Origin: Orychophragmus violaceus
Taxonomy: Eukaryota; Streptophyta; Magnoliopsida; Brassicales; Brassicaceae
Length of the DNA: 64,000 nt
NCBI GenBank assembly: GCA_030180135.1
Contig: CM058235.1
Coordinates: 92,542,535 to 92,606,534, forward strand
Reading direction: 5' to 3'
Made by a program: the position numbers and the translations under genes. Shown here one piece after another: positions 45,081 to 57,453 of the stretch. The notes beneath the pieces are model-generated. The model was given only the letters and a program-made list of their open reading frames with translations, did not search any database and was not told the origin of the DNA. The number at the start of each line of letters is the position of its first letter. Position 1 is the stretch's first letter.

Positions 45081-47235
45081 TTTAACATTATGCGATGTAC
45101 TGATAACTGTTTTTCCGGTATGAAGAGAGACTACGGTCCAAAGGGTCGGAATCCATTATGGTAATAATAATAAAAAATTTACGTTGTGTTGTGTTTTTCT
45201 AACGTGTGATATACACATACTTTAGTTATTTATCATCAATAACTAAAAATCATGCTTTTCAGTAAATAACCAATAAGTATATAATAAGTGGGTTTATTAT
45301 AGAGAATAACATGGACGATATACTAATATCAGGTAGTACAGTCAAAATCTTCATCAAATTTTCACATTTCACTTTCATACATGAATGGAGTTTTTTTGAC
45401 ATTTTGTGTTTACGGCTAATGTATTAACTATACTAAAACTTTTATACAACCTAAACATTGAATTGAAATCTCTATTGAAAATGTAGGCACACACATAACA
45501 ACTCATAATATAAATGGTTCATATATACTCGAGTGTAATTATTACTTTTTGGGATGGATCAAAAACCAAAACGCAGACTAGTCACTCAAATCTATAGGAA
45601 GTCGGGTATGGTTAATTACTATATTCTTAAACAACTTCGTGTCTTAAGTGAATATCCACGATACAAGATTAGCATGTCCAATCTGATGTAAAATCTTTTG
45701 AATCTATTGGTGAAGCACTGAACAAGATGCTGTTAATTATGTATCAAATTTGATTTGTTCTTCTTAAAAATAAACTCCTTTCGTAGTCGTCGTGGACTTA
45801 ACGATAGTACATCAATCACTATAACATTTGTACCCAAAAGTTTCATCTAAATGTTTTATTCAAAGTCGTCCCTTTGTTTTTTTCTCTCATAGATTCACAA
45901 GCACAACTTTGTGTAAAACGCGTCGAGCGCAACCAATAAAGTAGACATGCAGAGAAACAACATTCACACAATCATTCAAGATTTAAAATATTCCTTTGGT
46001 ATTACTTGAAATAACATATCCCATTTGTTGCTCTTCTTTACACACTATAATAACATAAAAGATTATTGCCCTTTACTTATTCGTATACAATTCAGTCTAC
46101 GTACTCGATGATTATCTTATCGTGGTTTTCCTGAATGATTATTATCAGTTTATCTACCATCTCAACCTTTTAAAAATGTATATCACTACAACAAAAATAT
46201 TCATTAGAAATTTATTAGGAAATATACTTAATATTTAAGTTATAGCTAAATAGATTTATATTTAGAGACCATGAGGTCTATATTTATACAAGAGCCAATC
46301 CTTTATGGAGTAGGATTTGGAATGTATTAAGATAGATACAAATCTGTTAACATATATCTTATATTAAGTATATATCTTAATAAATATACATTTTATATAT
46401 CAGAAGTTCTTTTTAATTCTTTTCATATTAAAATCCAATCGCTAATTGAAGTGATTTATTGCGAATTAATAATGAGTTATGTGAATATAAAATTAATATA
46501 TACTAATTTGCCTATAAGATTAGAAATTCAAACTTAACAATTGCATATGTATAATCAAAACCGTATGCTACATCATGTACCTGCTGCATTCGAACAAAAT
46601 CCATTTTATAAATAATATATATATATGAATTGAATCTCTAATTAATACATAAACTTAGTTTTAAATAAATAAAAAATAATTGCGCACAATTTCTAACTAC
46701 AGAAAAATCTATAATTTAATAATGTTATGAATTTGATATTTCATTAATTTATAGATATATAAATGGTTTGAATGAAATATTTGTCTAAATATTCGTTGTA
46801 TTTGAAATAAGAAATTTCAACAGATATATATTTTTAATTTCTATTTAAATTTTATTTTACTTGATTATTTATATATTTATATTTTATATCACTTAGATTT
46901 TTTGTTTTGTTTTTTTATTCTTTGGAATACGAGTATAAAAAATTGATGATTCCATATGTTCATATAATCAAACTAATCCATTGATATGGACAAAACATAA
47001 TTTACATTAAAAGAATTGAGTTTTGTTCTTCTTTTAGCATACAATATGGCGTTGTCTTTAAATTTACAAAATATGTGAGTACAAGAGAAGAAATAAGGAC
47101 TTTTATCCTTAATGTTAATGATGAAATTAGATATGAGATTATGATACGTTTGGAAGCATGTAAAGAAGCAATTATCACATATAAAATTTTTCACAATTTT
47201 TTATGCAGTTTTATAAGACAACACTAGAAAGTTTT
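45081..47235. other. AT-rich intergenic DNA
   Basis: No gene or intact element. CACTACAACAAAAA at 46183-46196 could be a transposon terminus but has no partner. Confidence 0.6.
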
Positions 47236-47240
47236 GATAC

Positions 47241-48878
47241 TGAAACATCCTATCTCAGCTACTAAGTCTAAGGAGGTTGTTCCGTTCGGTCACTAAGTGA
47301 CCCGAACCATTCAGTTTATTCTTAAAAGTTCTATCCCTTTACTAAGTCATATTATGTGTTATAGATTCCATACACATGCATTAGAGATAATAATATAATC
47401 AAATTAGACAATAAAACTGACATTTCATTAATAAACTAGGTCTCGATACAATCGTAAGTTTTCACAATAGGCTAGTGTCTTTTTCGATCCTATTCTAACC
47501 AGTCTACTCCACCACCCGTCCGCCTAATCATGTGCCTTGCACGCCTAAGCCCGGTCATTACCGCAATCAAACTTAGGTCATGCACACATAAATCAAAAGT
47601 AGTCTAATAAGACTTAAACTAATAAACCAGCAACCTAGAAACCATTCTATATGCATCTTTGTTCCCAATTCCTAATCTTTTAAGTTCCCTAGACCAAACT
47701 AAGTCTATTGAATGGTCAGAAACGAGATCCGGTCAGAGACACTGTCCGTGCTATGATCTGCGAACAGTCGCAAACCACCCATATCCGTGTCGCATCCGAC
47801 CACGCGTACGGACCGATCCTGGTAGGTTTCCATCGCACCAATTTGTCCCACGGACAGGCCTGTCTGTGGTCGATGTTCTTCAACCGCCGATACAGCCTCA
47901 CATGCTTATCGTTCGGTTCTCACCCGACTCGACCCACACGAACAACTCACACCCGCCCGCGGTCCAACCACACATCATTCCATCCACGACCGCGACTCGC
48001 CTTAACCACCGATCAAGCCATGGCATGATCGACCATACTGTTATGGGTAACTTTATCCTCTTTGGTTCTATGATCCATAAAAGCAAGTAGCCAAACAATA
48101 ATCCGCTAGAGAGAGAGAGAGAGAGAGAGAGCAAGAGAGAGAGAGAGAGAGATTTCCGACCAGAATCCACCAAACGTTGACCATACGGCCTTGCCGTGGT
48201 CGCGGTTCAATCAGGTAACCGGTACGCACCTTGGGTGTTCTGGTTGCCTTGCCCTGGTCCTTAGCCGTGGTGGAATCCATGTCTGATCTCCCACAACCCT
48301 TAGCTGCTTTCCGCCTAAACTGCACCCAAATCGCCTCCTTAAAACTATTGGCGATCCCCTTGAACAATCCGGCCAAACTCCTCTTTCCTTGCCTTAAAGA
48401 CTCAAGATTTTATTTAGATATTGTTGGGATTCTTCCCTTGTGTGTGTAGTGTCCAAAATCGCCAAGGACTCATGTATTTATAGGCCATTTGTTCAAAAAC
48501 CGCCTATTGGGTGAAGGGGTGAAAGTGGTAGGCGAATGGGTTCCACTTGCCTTTATGCCCCTCACTTGCAACTGCCCATCACTTAGATAGTGTCACTAGC
48601 TGACCTAACCCTACAGTTGACCCAACTACCTGACACTCGTCCCTTCTGAGTTGAGCTAACATTCAGCTGACCCAGCTGATACAGCTCGTCCGTTCAATTC
48701 ATTTCAGTTGAACACTTCGTGTCCAGCTTCTTTACCACTCGGCTAAGCTGCTTTCCTACCAAACTTAGTTGTCTCCCGACCATGGAACGCTTCTCTTTGA
48801 TCTCCCTTGACCGTTTTCCCGTATTTCTGGTCCCATGGCCCATCCCACTGATCCTAGCGAGGATCGAGGATGTTACCA
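47241..48878 (-). repeat. Chromovirus 3' LTR
   Basis: Minus-strand start TGGTAACATCC (48878) follows a purine tract and the other end reads GGATGTTTCA (47241), an imperfect inverted repeat. A (GA)n tract lies at 48108-48150. The left boundary could be a few bases further out (47235). Confidence 0.65.
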
Positions 48879-48894
48879 GTCTCCCCCACCCCTT
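48879..48894 (-). other. Chromovirus polypurine tract
   Basis: Minus strand AAGGGGTGGGGGAGAC directly precedes the LTR. Confidence 0.8.
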
Positions 48895-48952
48895 GAAAGT
48901 GATTTGTCTACGAATCTAAGTTAAGGTGTTAACCTCGTTCAAACACTGCAAA

Positions 48953-49202
48953 CTACTCAGGATAATCAGCCCGCATCTTGCTTTCTGTTTCCCAAGTGAC
49001 ATCTTCAATTCCGTTGAAAATCCACACCACTTTGACCATTTGTATCACATTCTTCCGTGTTGCTTTTTCTAACCTGTCTATGATCCATTTTGGTCTGGCC
49101 TCGATGGTCAAATTCTCCTTGAAATCTCCAGGCAACTCAAGTACAATCACATCTTGGTCCATCAAACACTTTCAAAGTTGGGACACATGGAACACGTTGT
49201 GA
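48953..49202 (-). pseudogene. Chromodomain of the chromovirus integrase
   Basis: Reads PFHNVFHVSQL, a stop, then KCLMDQD and later WIIDRLEKATRKNVIQMVKV followed by WIFNGIEDVTWETESKM. This is the C-terminal chromodomain of Del/Tekay integrases, thought to guide insertion toward heterochromatin. The aromatic and WET positions are kept, but the frame has a nonsense codon, and the upstream coding is separated by the solo LTR. Confidence 0.85.
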
Positions 49203-49207
49203 AAGGT

Positions 49208-50938
49208 TGTAACGACCCTTTTCTGATCCAAAGACCAGATCATATTTTTTCTCCTCTTGGCCCATTCTCTTCGTATTTTTTTCTCCAGCCCAAGCGAGCC
49301 CAAATGTCCTTATATCATTTTTGTTTGTACGCGTACATGTATCGTCGTCTTCATCTCTAAAACCCTAAAGTTGTAGCTTCCATCTCGTGAGAGAGTGAGA
49401 GAGAGTCTAGAGGAGAAGCTTGTCGTGAACGTTCTCTCCGTCTCTGTTCCGTATCACCTCCATCTTCCATTCTTTGCTCTCGTCTCGTTGTGGTGTCTTG
49501 CAACGTCATATACGATCAACGCCACTGCGAGATCAGTTTATTCCGTCACCATCATCCACCATCGATGACGTCTCAGAGAAACATCATAACCACCAGAGTC
49601 CATTGTTTTAGTCGTTTTCAATCACCATAGCAGATTCTCGTCACCAGAGCTATCACATCTCCACCACCATTGACCATCGGTTGTGCCACCGCCGCATGTT
49701 CCACTGGTACTGACGTTGCATCGTTGTCGTCACTCATCTTCGTTCAATAACCGCCGCGTGATACGATCACGATCGCTCAGGAACCTCCGCAAATCTCGTT
49801 GGTTGGTTGCCTCTAAACCAAATCACGTTTCATTCTTTTATTTATTATTAATTTGGTTTAAACATATTAAATTGGTTTAGTCGATTTATTTTGGTTTAAT
49901 CAATTTAATTGGTTTAATCTAATTTAATCGGTTTAAATCAACTTAATTTGGTTTGGTCGGTTTAGTCGGTTTTGGTTAGATCGGGTCATAGTTTGGTTGA
50001 GTTGACTTTTACCGGATTGACTTTGACCGGGTTCACCCGCTATCCATTTTTCACCGTTCATAACTATTCTAATTCAACTTTTCGTACCGATACCAGATTT
50101 AAAGTCCGCTTGAGCACCGAGATTCCCGAAAGCGTATTTATCCATTTGCTAAGGTGAGGGCTATTTCACAATTTCTCGAGCTTTGTCTATAATCTCCTTA
50201 TAAAGTAGTTTAGTACCTAAATGTGTTTTGTTTTCTCTGATCGAGTCTAGGATAGTTTTGATTGTTAAATTGGAGATAGGAAAGATGATTCAACCCATTT
50301 GTTTTTCGTTCAACGTTAATTGTTTGTGTGATAAAAATATATTAATTTATAGTTATTAAGTAGGTAGATGGTGGGTTCAAGTCCCATCTAGTATGTGATA
50401 TCGGGGGTTCGAGTCCCGCCGAGTGACGATGTGATAGATGGTGGGTTCGAGTCCCATCTACTAGGTGATACTGGGGGTTCGAGTCCCCTGGGAGACGATG
50501 TATTAGATGGTGGGTTCGAGTCGCATCTACTAGGAGGCATCGGGGGTTCGAGTCCCAATGAGTGTCGTATAGGGCGTTACTTGGACGCTTTAGGTGCCGT
50601 GATTGTACATGTTTAGACTAGACTTCTTTATTGGGAGACTAGGACCGAGTCCGTGGACTTGCGTTTTAGCATCCCATACCTCGCTGAGTGACTCCCCTGT
50701 TGCTCATCCCTCTTTCTTTCCCTCCTTTTCAGGTGAGCCTGCCGAGTAGATGGATGCTTAGCTAAGACGGGTGCTTTGGGCGTTTTCATCGTTGTTTTCC
50801 GCATTTATTTTAAACATTATTTATGGCTTCATTTTAGTTTATTGCATTGTTGGACTAGTTGTTTCAGTTTGGTATTTATTGGAGTTTATTGGAGTTACGT
50901 GAGTTGCAAGTTAGGGCTACGTTGAGACGGGTGTTACA
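49208..50938. mobile_element. Solo LTR inserted in the chromovirus pol
   Basis: TGTAACGACCC...GGGTGTTACA with AAGGT on both sides (49203-49207, 50939-50943). Removing it and one duplication restores the integrase-chromodomain junction (MDTF then HNVFHV). There is no internal region, so the LTRs recombined after insertion. It has a GAGAGAGTGAGAG leader near 49390, (GGTTTAATC)-type repeats near 49860-49970 and an array of T-arm-like motifs. Family not identified. Confidence 0.9.
50360..50560 (+). repeat. Six tRNA T-arm-like (B-box) motifs in tandem
   Basis: GGTTCGAGTCC or a one-base variant starts at 50374, 50406, 50444, 50476, 50513 and 50545. Each sits in a hairpin such as GTGGG TTCGAGT CCCAT. 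Two unit types alternate every 32 and 37-38 bp. The motif equals the RNA polymerase III B box (GGTTCGANTCC). No complete tRNA can be drawn. Confidence 0.85.
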
Positions 50939-50943
50939 AAGGT

Positions 50944-52001
50944 GTCCATCCCGTTTGGCATGTCAAGCTTGTATGCGACCATTCCCACCCTCTCTAGGAT
51001 TCTGAACGGTTTTAAGTATCTTGGATCCAACATACCCCGTTTATAAACTCTTGATCTTCCTTTGAACGTTATCATCTTTAGATAGACCCGATCGCCTACT
51101 GAAAACTCTATGTCCTTCCGACGCTTGTCTGCATAATGTTTCTGATGGTCTTGGGCTTCCTTCAATTTCATCCTCAGTAACCGAATTTGTTATGTTGCTT
51201 CTTCAATAATGTTTGGCCCGATCATGCTCGATTTCCCCACTTGCGTCCAACAAAGAGGGGTCCGGAAAGGTCGCCCGTAGAAAGCTTCATATGGTGACAT
51301 TTCTATACTTTCCTGGACAATGTTATTATAAGAAAACTCGATCAATGGTAAGTACCTTTCCCAGGATCACCCCAATCCAGAACGCATACCCGCAACATGT
51401 CCTCCAACGTCTGTATAGTCCGTTCGGACTGGCCATCAGTCTGCGGGTGGTATACCGTACTCATGATCACCCTAGTTCCCAGGGCCTTTTGGAAATCCTG
51501 CAAGAAGTAGGAGGTGAACCGCCTGTCTCTATCTGAGACTATACTTGCTGGAATTACGTACAACCTCACAATCTGGTCGATGTACTTCCCAACAAGTTTA
51601 CCAACTCCATTCCTCTTCTTAATGGCCAGGAAGTGTGCAGACTTAGTCAACTTGTCCACCACTGCCTAAATTGTGTCCTTCTTTATCCTGGTGGCTAGCA
51701 ACCCGGTCACAAAATCCATTGTGATATGGTCACATTTCTACTCCAGAATGGGTAGACTTTGTAGTAAGCCACTTAGAACCCGATGTTCCGCTTTAACCAA
51801 CTGACAGGTCGGACACTTAGCCACACACTCAGCTACTTCTCGTTTCATCCCGACCCAGTGATAATACCGTTTGAGTTCGTTGTACATCTTGGTCTGCTCG
51901 GGATGAATAAAAAGATTAGACTGATGTGATTTCCTTAGTATCTCATATTTAAACTCCTTAACGGCAGGTACACTAAACCGGAGGTTAACCACAATCGTCA
52001 T
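50944..52001 (-). pseudogene. Chromovirus integrase (zinc-binding and catalytic domains)
   Basis: The integrase joins element DNA to the chromosome. From 52001 downward the HHCC region reads MYNELKRYYHWVGM and CPTCQLVKAEH. The catalytic domain at 51662-51342 keeps all three acidic positions in context (MVDKLTKSAHFL, IVSDRDRRFTSYF, PQTDGQSERTIQTLEDM). The C-terminal part (51171-50944) reads FSVGDRVYLKM and DPRYLKPFRILERVG. The segments lie in different frames with stops between, so no enzyme can be made. The coding continues across the solo LTR into the chromodomain. Confidence 0.85.
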
Positions 52002-52401
52002 GTTGTTGTAGAATTTATACTCGGTGTTGTTGTTGTTGACAGCCTTTTAAAAATCCTCACCCTGCTCTTGAGCCAGCCAAACCCTAGTCAGCAGAACTGC
52101 CTGGTCCGCCGCTCCCAAACCCAAGAGTTTTTACCAACAGACAAGCCATTAAGATGCAAAGCCTCGATCATCCCGACCAATGTTTCTGCATCTCGTCCCA
52201 CCACCATTTTGGTTTTCTTCCTGCTCAAGGCATCAGCTACTAGGTTTGCTTTCCGGGATGGTAAGTAATGTCCAAGTCGTAGTCAGCCACAAACTCTATC
52301 CATATTCGTTGCCTCAGATTTATTTCTGGCTGAGTGAAGATATACCTCAAGCTCTTCTGGTTGGTGAATATTTTCACTTTGGCCTCGTAGAGGTAAGATC
52401 G

Positions 52402-52700
52402 TCAGATCTTTAATGCAAATAACACTAAAACCATTTCCAAATCATGGTTTGGATAGTTACCCTCATGTTTCCTAAATTGCCTTGAAGAGTAGGCAATCAT
52501 CTTTCCTTGTTGCATCAAGACACAATCAAGGCCGGTTGAAAATGCATCCGTATAAACCCCATAGGGTATCTCGTTCTCCAATAAGGTCAGGATCGGTGCT
52601 TTTGTCAGCATGTCCTTTAACTCTGTGAAATTCTTCTCGGCCTTGTCCATCCACTCAAGCTTTACTTCCTTCCCGGTCAACCGAGTCATGGCTTGAGCCT
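52402..52700 (-). pseudogene. Chromovirus RNase H domain
   Basis: Reads [36 protein letters not shown] and [20 protein letters not shown], matching the RNase H-like region that follows reverse transcriptase in Ty3/Gypsy elements (TDAS is here TDAF). Broken after the catalytic region. Confidence 0.85.
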
Positions 52701-52789
52701 TTCTCTCGAACCTGTTGACTAACCTACTATAGTAACCTGAAAGCCCAAGGAATATTTGTACTTCTGTGGAGTTCCTTGGCCTTGGCCAC

Positions 52790-53500
52790 TCCTTGATCGA
52801 TCACATCTTTTCATGATCAACCTATACTCCTTCGACCGACACAATGTTTCCTAAGAACCCAATGATCCTCTGCCAAAAGTTGCACTTGCTTAACTTGACA
52901 TAGAGCTTATGCTCTCATAACCGTTCCAGTACCATCCTTAGATTCTCTTGGTGCGTCTCATGGTTGAGTAAACGAGAATGTCATCAATGAAGATGATCAC
53001 GAACTCGTATAGACAATCACGGAATATCCTATTCATCATCTTCATGAATGCAGCTGGTGCATTCGTCAATCCAAACGTATAACCACGAATTTGTAATGGC
53101 CATATCGTGTTCGGAACGTCGTCTTCCACATATCCTCCGATGTGATCGAGATCTGATGGTACTTTGATGCTAAATCTATCTTAGAGGATACGGTCGCTCC
53201 CTTTAGTTGATACAACAACTCGTCGATTCGAGGCAAATGTTACTTGTTACGCACCGTTTATCCCTCGGTAGTCAATGCACAACCTCAACATCTTGTCCTT
53301 CTTATTCATGAACATATCTGGCACCCCCCCCCCCCCAGCCCCATGTAGAACTACTCGGGTTGGTGAAGTCTTTATCCAGCAGTTCCTCTAACTGCTTCTT
53401 GAGCTCGGCCATCTCGCCGGTGCCATACAGTTTGTTTCCTTAGATAATGGAGCAATTTCGGGTTCAAGTTCAATGGTAAATAAAACTGACCTATCAAGCG
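52790..53500 (-). pseudogene. Chromovirus reverse transcriptase
   Basis: The clearest part (53129-52938) reads [18 protein letters not shown] and then [14 protein letters not shown], the catalytic FIDD equivalent of YVDD. Upstream coding toward 53500 is recognisable only in pieces and is interrupted by a run of 13 C at 53324-53336 that probably slipped. The enzyme is dead in this copy. Confidence 0.8.
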
Positions 53501-53750
53501 GTAAGCTCTTCAAGGCCTGAAACACATCCTAAAATTTCTTAACAACCGGAATCTCTCCAATGCCCACATTGTTCCCAACCTCAGTGGTTGTGATTGTATC
53601 CAGGTATGACTCGCAACCCTTCTCCAACATTATTTCTGCTTGGATCGTTGAGACAACCAGAATCCCATAAGTCGGTCTTATGCCTTGGAATTCCACTCTT
53701 CCTTTAGGCCTCTCGAACCGTACTCTTCCTTGGTAAAAATCTGTCGTGGC

Positions 53751-53957
53751 TCAGTACTGTCCGAGCCAATCCATACCCGGAGTCACCTCATGGTGTTTGA
53801 GGTTAATGACAAACATGTAAGCCGGCGTACTCAGACTCCCTATGGAGACGGATATGTCCTGGACCAAATCCATCGTAGGCATGATCTGCCCTCCGGCCGC
53901 ATTCACAATAATAAAGTCGCTCACTTGTTCCTTTTGGAACACGCCTTTTCCAATCAT
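53751..53957 (-). pseudogene. Chromovirus protease C-terminal part
   Basis: Reads VNAAGGQIMPTMDLVQDISV, AYMFVINLKHHEVTPGMDWL, the segment of the Del/Tekay retropepsin that ends in GMDWL. The active-site aspartate region upstream is not clear. Confidence 0.7.
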
Positions 53958-54218
53958 TCACGGGCTCACAAAACTATGTGTAGCCTCAGAGTCAAACGGT
54001 ATGTGTCTGAACACTACCTATGGTTATGGTCCCTACACATTCACAATGCTAAGTACCTAACCCTTTTTCCCAATGCATTGCCACGCAAAATAATTGAAGA
54101 AGTATGAGCTTAGTATGTACCAATGATCGCATCGAAGGTACCAGCCACGCCAAAGTCCTTCACTAGTTCGTAAACCAGCAGTGTTTCAGTTATGCCCTTA
54201 GCTTTTGTCGCGTGAATA

Positions 54219-54416
54219 TCACTCCCATGGTTTACCAGTCTGCACTTCCTCTCGCAGCTTCGGAAATTCCCTCATGAAATGCCAGGTCTTTCCACAATGG
54301 AAGCAAGTAATTGGCTTATCACTCATCACCTTCTCTTTCCTGTTATCTTGCGGGCAGCCTCGGATCTCGTGATCCTTCAACACACCCATGAGTGATATTT
54401 TCCACAAGTGGTGCAT
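54219..54416 (-). pseudogene. Gag zinc knuckle of the chromovirus
   Basis: Reads CFHCGKTWHFMREF, a CCHC knuckle (C-x2-C-x4-H-x4-C) in which the last cysteine has become phenylalanine, so RNA binding would be lost. Confidence 0.75.
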
Positions 54417-54511
54417 TCGGTGCGGTTTCCAGAGGTTTGACGATCATTACTCACTTAATCTCATTTTCTCTTTATGTCCCTCCCGGATCGGCCTGCCATC
54501 TTCTCTCGTGA

Positions 54512-55365
54512 CTATGCTCTCAATCGGTTCTCCTCGGAAATATTTGCCTCCACCGTGGTAGTCCTTTCGACCAACTCGAAAACAGAGCTAAAGGTACAAA
54601 CTGAGCAATGGGTACGAATTTCAAACCGCATCCGGCAGAGGAAATGACGTACTTGTTCTGGCTCATCCTCAAGCTCTCGTCCCACATATCGCATGAGTCG
54701 ATCGAGCTCTGCCTCATACTCTCGGACCGTTTTTCGACCCTGAACCAAGTCCAAAACTGACCCTCCATATGATCCCATGCCCCAGCTGGAAAGTACTTCC
54801 ACTTGAACTCAGCCTCAAAGTCTATAAAGGTCTCAATGCGTCCTTGGATGCGCATGTCCACTGCAAGCCAACAGTTGTGTGTGTCCCCCTCCAGGAAGTG
54901 GACCGCAATGTTCTTCTTGTAGACTTCTGGAAAACGAGTAGATCGGAAGTTCCAGACCAACTGGCTCTTCCACTCGTCTGCCTCAATCGGTTTTTCACTT
55001 CACTTGAAGTGCTTCGTCCCGAGCTTGGTGATGTGTCCCAAGATGTTCAGATAGTCTACCTTCCCGTTTGCCATGGGAGACGGTGGCTCTATCTCAACCA
55101 CATCGGACTAGTCACCCTCATGATTGTTTCCCACTGGTATGGTGACACGGATCCTGGTCTCATCACTCGTCGGTTTCTCTACGGGGGTGACGTTATGGGT
55201 TATAATCGCCAGCTGGTTCATGACCGTTTTCAGAATGGTCCACATCACTCTGACGTTTGGGACTGCGTTCGGGTGGTTACCGCCACCCGTAACACCACCT
55301 CCCACATTGTATGTCTCGGTGTGAGCCGCATGTGAGGATTCATTCATGTCCTTGTGTTCCTCCAT
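54512..55365 (-). pseudogene. Chromovirus gag
   Basis: The capsid core reads FWTWFRVEKRSESMRQ in one frame and LDLVQGRKTVREYEAELDRL, RYVGRELEDEPEQVRHFLC and TFSSVFELVERTTTVEANIS in the neighbouring frame, the pattern of Brassicaceae Del/Tekay gag (VREYE, RYVGRE, ELVERA). Upstream coding reaches about 55365 (MEEHKDMNESSHAAHTETY). At least one slip near 54740 moves the frame. It would have formed particles but is dead. Confidence 0.75.
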
Positions 55366-55560
55366 GTTGCGGACATCCGGTTTCAGGAACCAGTCCCAAC
55401 ATGTGTAGGGAGAATCATAGGCAATGTGATCGTCTAGACAACCACATGTCCGGTTAGTTCAGGTGCGTTCGGAGTGGTCTGGTCCTTTGCACCTTGCTCT
55501 GTACCAGTTGCCTTCCTATCCTTCTTAATCTTTTCAGTTTTGCTTTTTCTAACCTGGAGA

Positions 55561-55764
55561 TTCAAAAAGTTAATTCTTTCTTAAAATTTAACCTCCAAAG
55601 CTAAGCAAACAACCTAGCACGAAACAACTAACCCCACACGAGTGGTGTTTGTCCTAATCCAACTGTCCTAGAAACAACTATGTTCTGCTATAGAATTTAA
55701 TAAAAAAATTTGTTGAACTTTACCATCGTGTTCACTCTTGAGAATAAATATATCATATAGTTTT

Positions 55765-55815
<51 letters not shown>

Positions 55816-56872
55816 CAAACCTTAATTTGGCTTATTGAATATTGTAAACAGGTTTCTACTTAACAATGTAAACGAATAATTTTACATGTGAGTCTAGTCA
55901 ACTATGTATAACATATATGTTAATATATATACCCATATGAGACAAGTTTTAAGCTAAAAACAACATTTGATGTTGTGTGCAACTCAATGATAAAGTGATG
56001 CCACTAAGAACAACATTTGATTTTGCGTGCAAATCAATGATAAAGTGATGCCATTAAATGATGCATGTATAATGGTCGACTAATATGAACTCATATGTAA
56101 TTGGTTTTACGAAGATTTGTGATACCCTAAACATGAATCTGAAAATTCTTGAACATAAAATATTTGTCTAAATGTATATGGATATTTCGGAATCGACATA
56201 AACACCATAGTTTATGATAGATATTTGAGTAGATAATTATTGATATAAATATAGTCTCTTAAACGTAAATGAATATTTATTAGAAACACATTCTTAAGGA
56301 AAACTTAAGCATTCAAGTATTGGTTTACGGAAGATATACATTTTTATTTGTAGTTATATACTCGAGTTTTTTGTTACATGCCTTGGTGTTAGTGATTTGC
56401 AAATATTACAGAAATAGTTATCTAGATAAAGATGATTATTTTATCATTTATATAAACATATAGTTTATGTTAGGTAGTTGCGTAATTAATTATTGACAAA
56501 AGATAGTTGTTGAAATATATATGACTATTTTATTAGATTATCGTTGTTGGGAACTTAAACATTCAAGTATTGGTTACATAAGATAACTAAGTATTGGTTC
56601 AAGTATTAGTTATATAATATAATTGAGTAGATGATAGTATTCATCTATTTTGATGTATACATCTTTATTTGTAGTCACATACTCGAGTTCTTTGTTTCAT
56701 AACTTAGTGTTAACGATCTGTAAATACTTGAGTTTTTTTATTGTTCTAGAACTTAGTGTTAATGAGTTATAATGAAATAGTCATCTACATTTAGACAATT
56801 AATTTTGCAATATTTTCACTCATATTCACAGTTTCATTAAAGCAAATACATGCGAGAGATAAAGTGAAAAGT
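55561..56872. other. AT-rich intergenic DNA with a (TA)n run
   Basis: (TA)n at about 55768-55812. Diverged internal copies of TCAAGTATTGGTT and GAGTTTTTTGTT phrases occur at 56300-56760. No gene seen. Confidence 0.65.
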
Positions 56873-57363
56873 GGTGTAAACAATAACAGATCTATGCTAA
56901 TGGGAGGGGAGCAGCTGCCCCTAATAAATTTAAATATTAATAAAATAGTTAACCAAATAATCAAATATTAGCTAGACCAGTTGGTAAATGCCCCCGATGA
57001 AAAGTTCTATTTGCTCCCAGTCATATTTGATTTAGACTGCTTACTATTTTTTTAATTTATTTTTTATTAAGTTTTTTAAAATTAAAACCAGTAATAGATT
57101 AAATTCCTACTAGATTTTGATCCGCGCTTTCTGAGCGCAGATATATTTTTATTTACAATTTTAAAATTTTAGCTATTTTGTTGTTAGTAATTTTTTTTTA
57201 ATTATGCAATATAATTTTATTTATAATTTTTTAACCCATATTATAAAACGTGAGTTAATAATTTAGGTTTTAAAAAATAAATTGTATATTATTTAGAAGG
57301 AGATACCATAACGTTAAAGAGATTAAAATAACGATTCGCATTATAAGTTCTAATATGAGTTGT

Positions 57364-57365
<2 letters not shown>

Positions 57366-57450
<85 letters not shown>
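57366..57450. repeat. (TA)n microsatellite, about 42 repeats
   Basis: An uninterrupted AT run inside the Helitron; a shorter one is at 57657-57682. Confidence 0.95.

Positions 57451-57453
<3 letters not shown>

Larger units (their letters stand above)
47241..55560 (-). mobile_element. Dead Del/Tekay-type chromovirus, 5' LTR missing
   Basis: In minus orientation the order is gag, zinc knuckle, protease, reverse transcriptase, RNase H, integrase and chromodomain, then a purine tract and a 3' LTR at 48878-47241. Domain order and chromodomain place it in the Ty3/Gypsy chromoviruses, most likely Del/Tekay. Every domain is broken by stops or slips and no frame exceeds about 150 codons. No matching LTR is seen beyond 55560, so the 5' end is lost. 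A 1.73-kb solo LTR is inserted between integrase and chromodomain. Confidence 0.85.

Noticed and set aside
46183..46200. CACTA transposon end (CACTACAACAAAAA).
   Set aside because: No inverted partner or 3-bp duplication was found nearby.
47659..48090. 143-codon frame on the + strand.
   Set aside because: It lies inside the chromovirus LTR and has no recognisable domain.
50360..50560. tRNA genes.
   Set aside because: Only T-arm-like hairpins are present; no acceptor, D arm, anticodon arm or A box in order.
50395..50616. 73-codon frame over the T-arm array.
   Set aside because: Low-complexity product caused by the repeat period; no start context.
54769..55335. 188-codon + strand frame.
   Set aside because: It is the antisense of the chromovirus gag.
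55561..56872. 5' LTR of the chromovirus.
   Set aside because: No sequence matching the LTR at 47241-48878 is visible; the region is plain AT-rich DNA.
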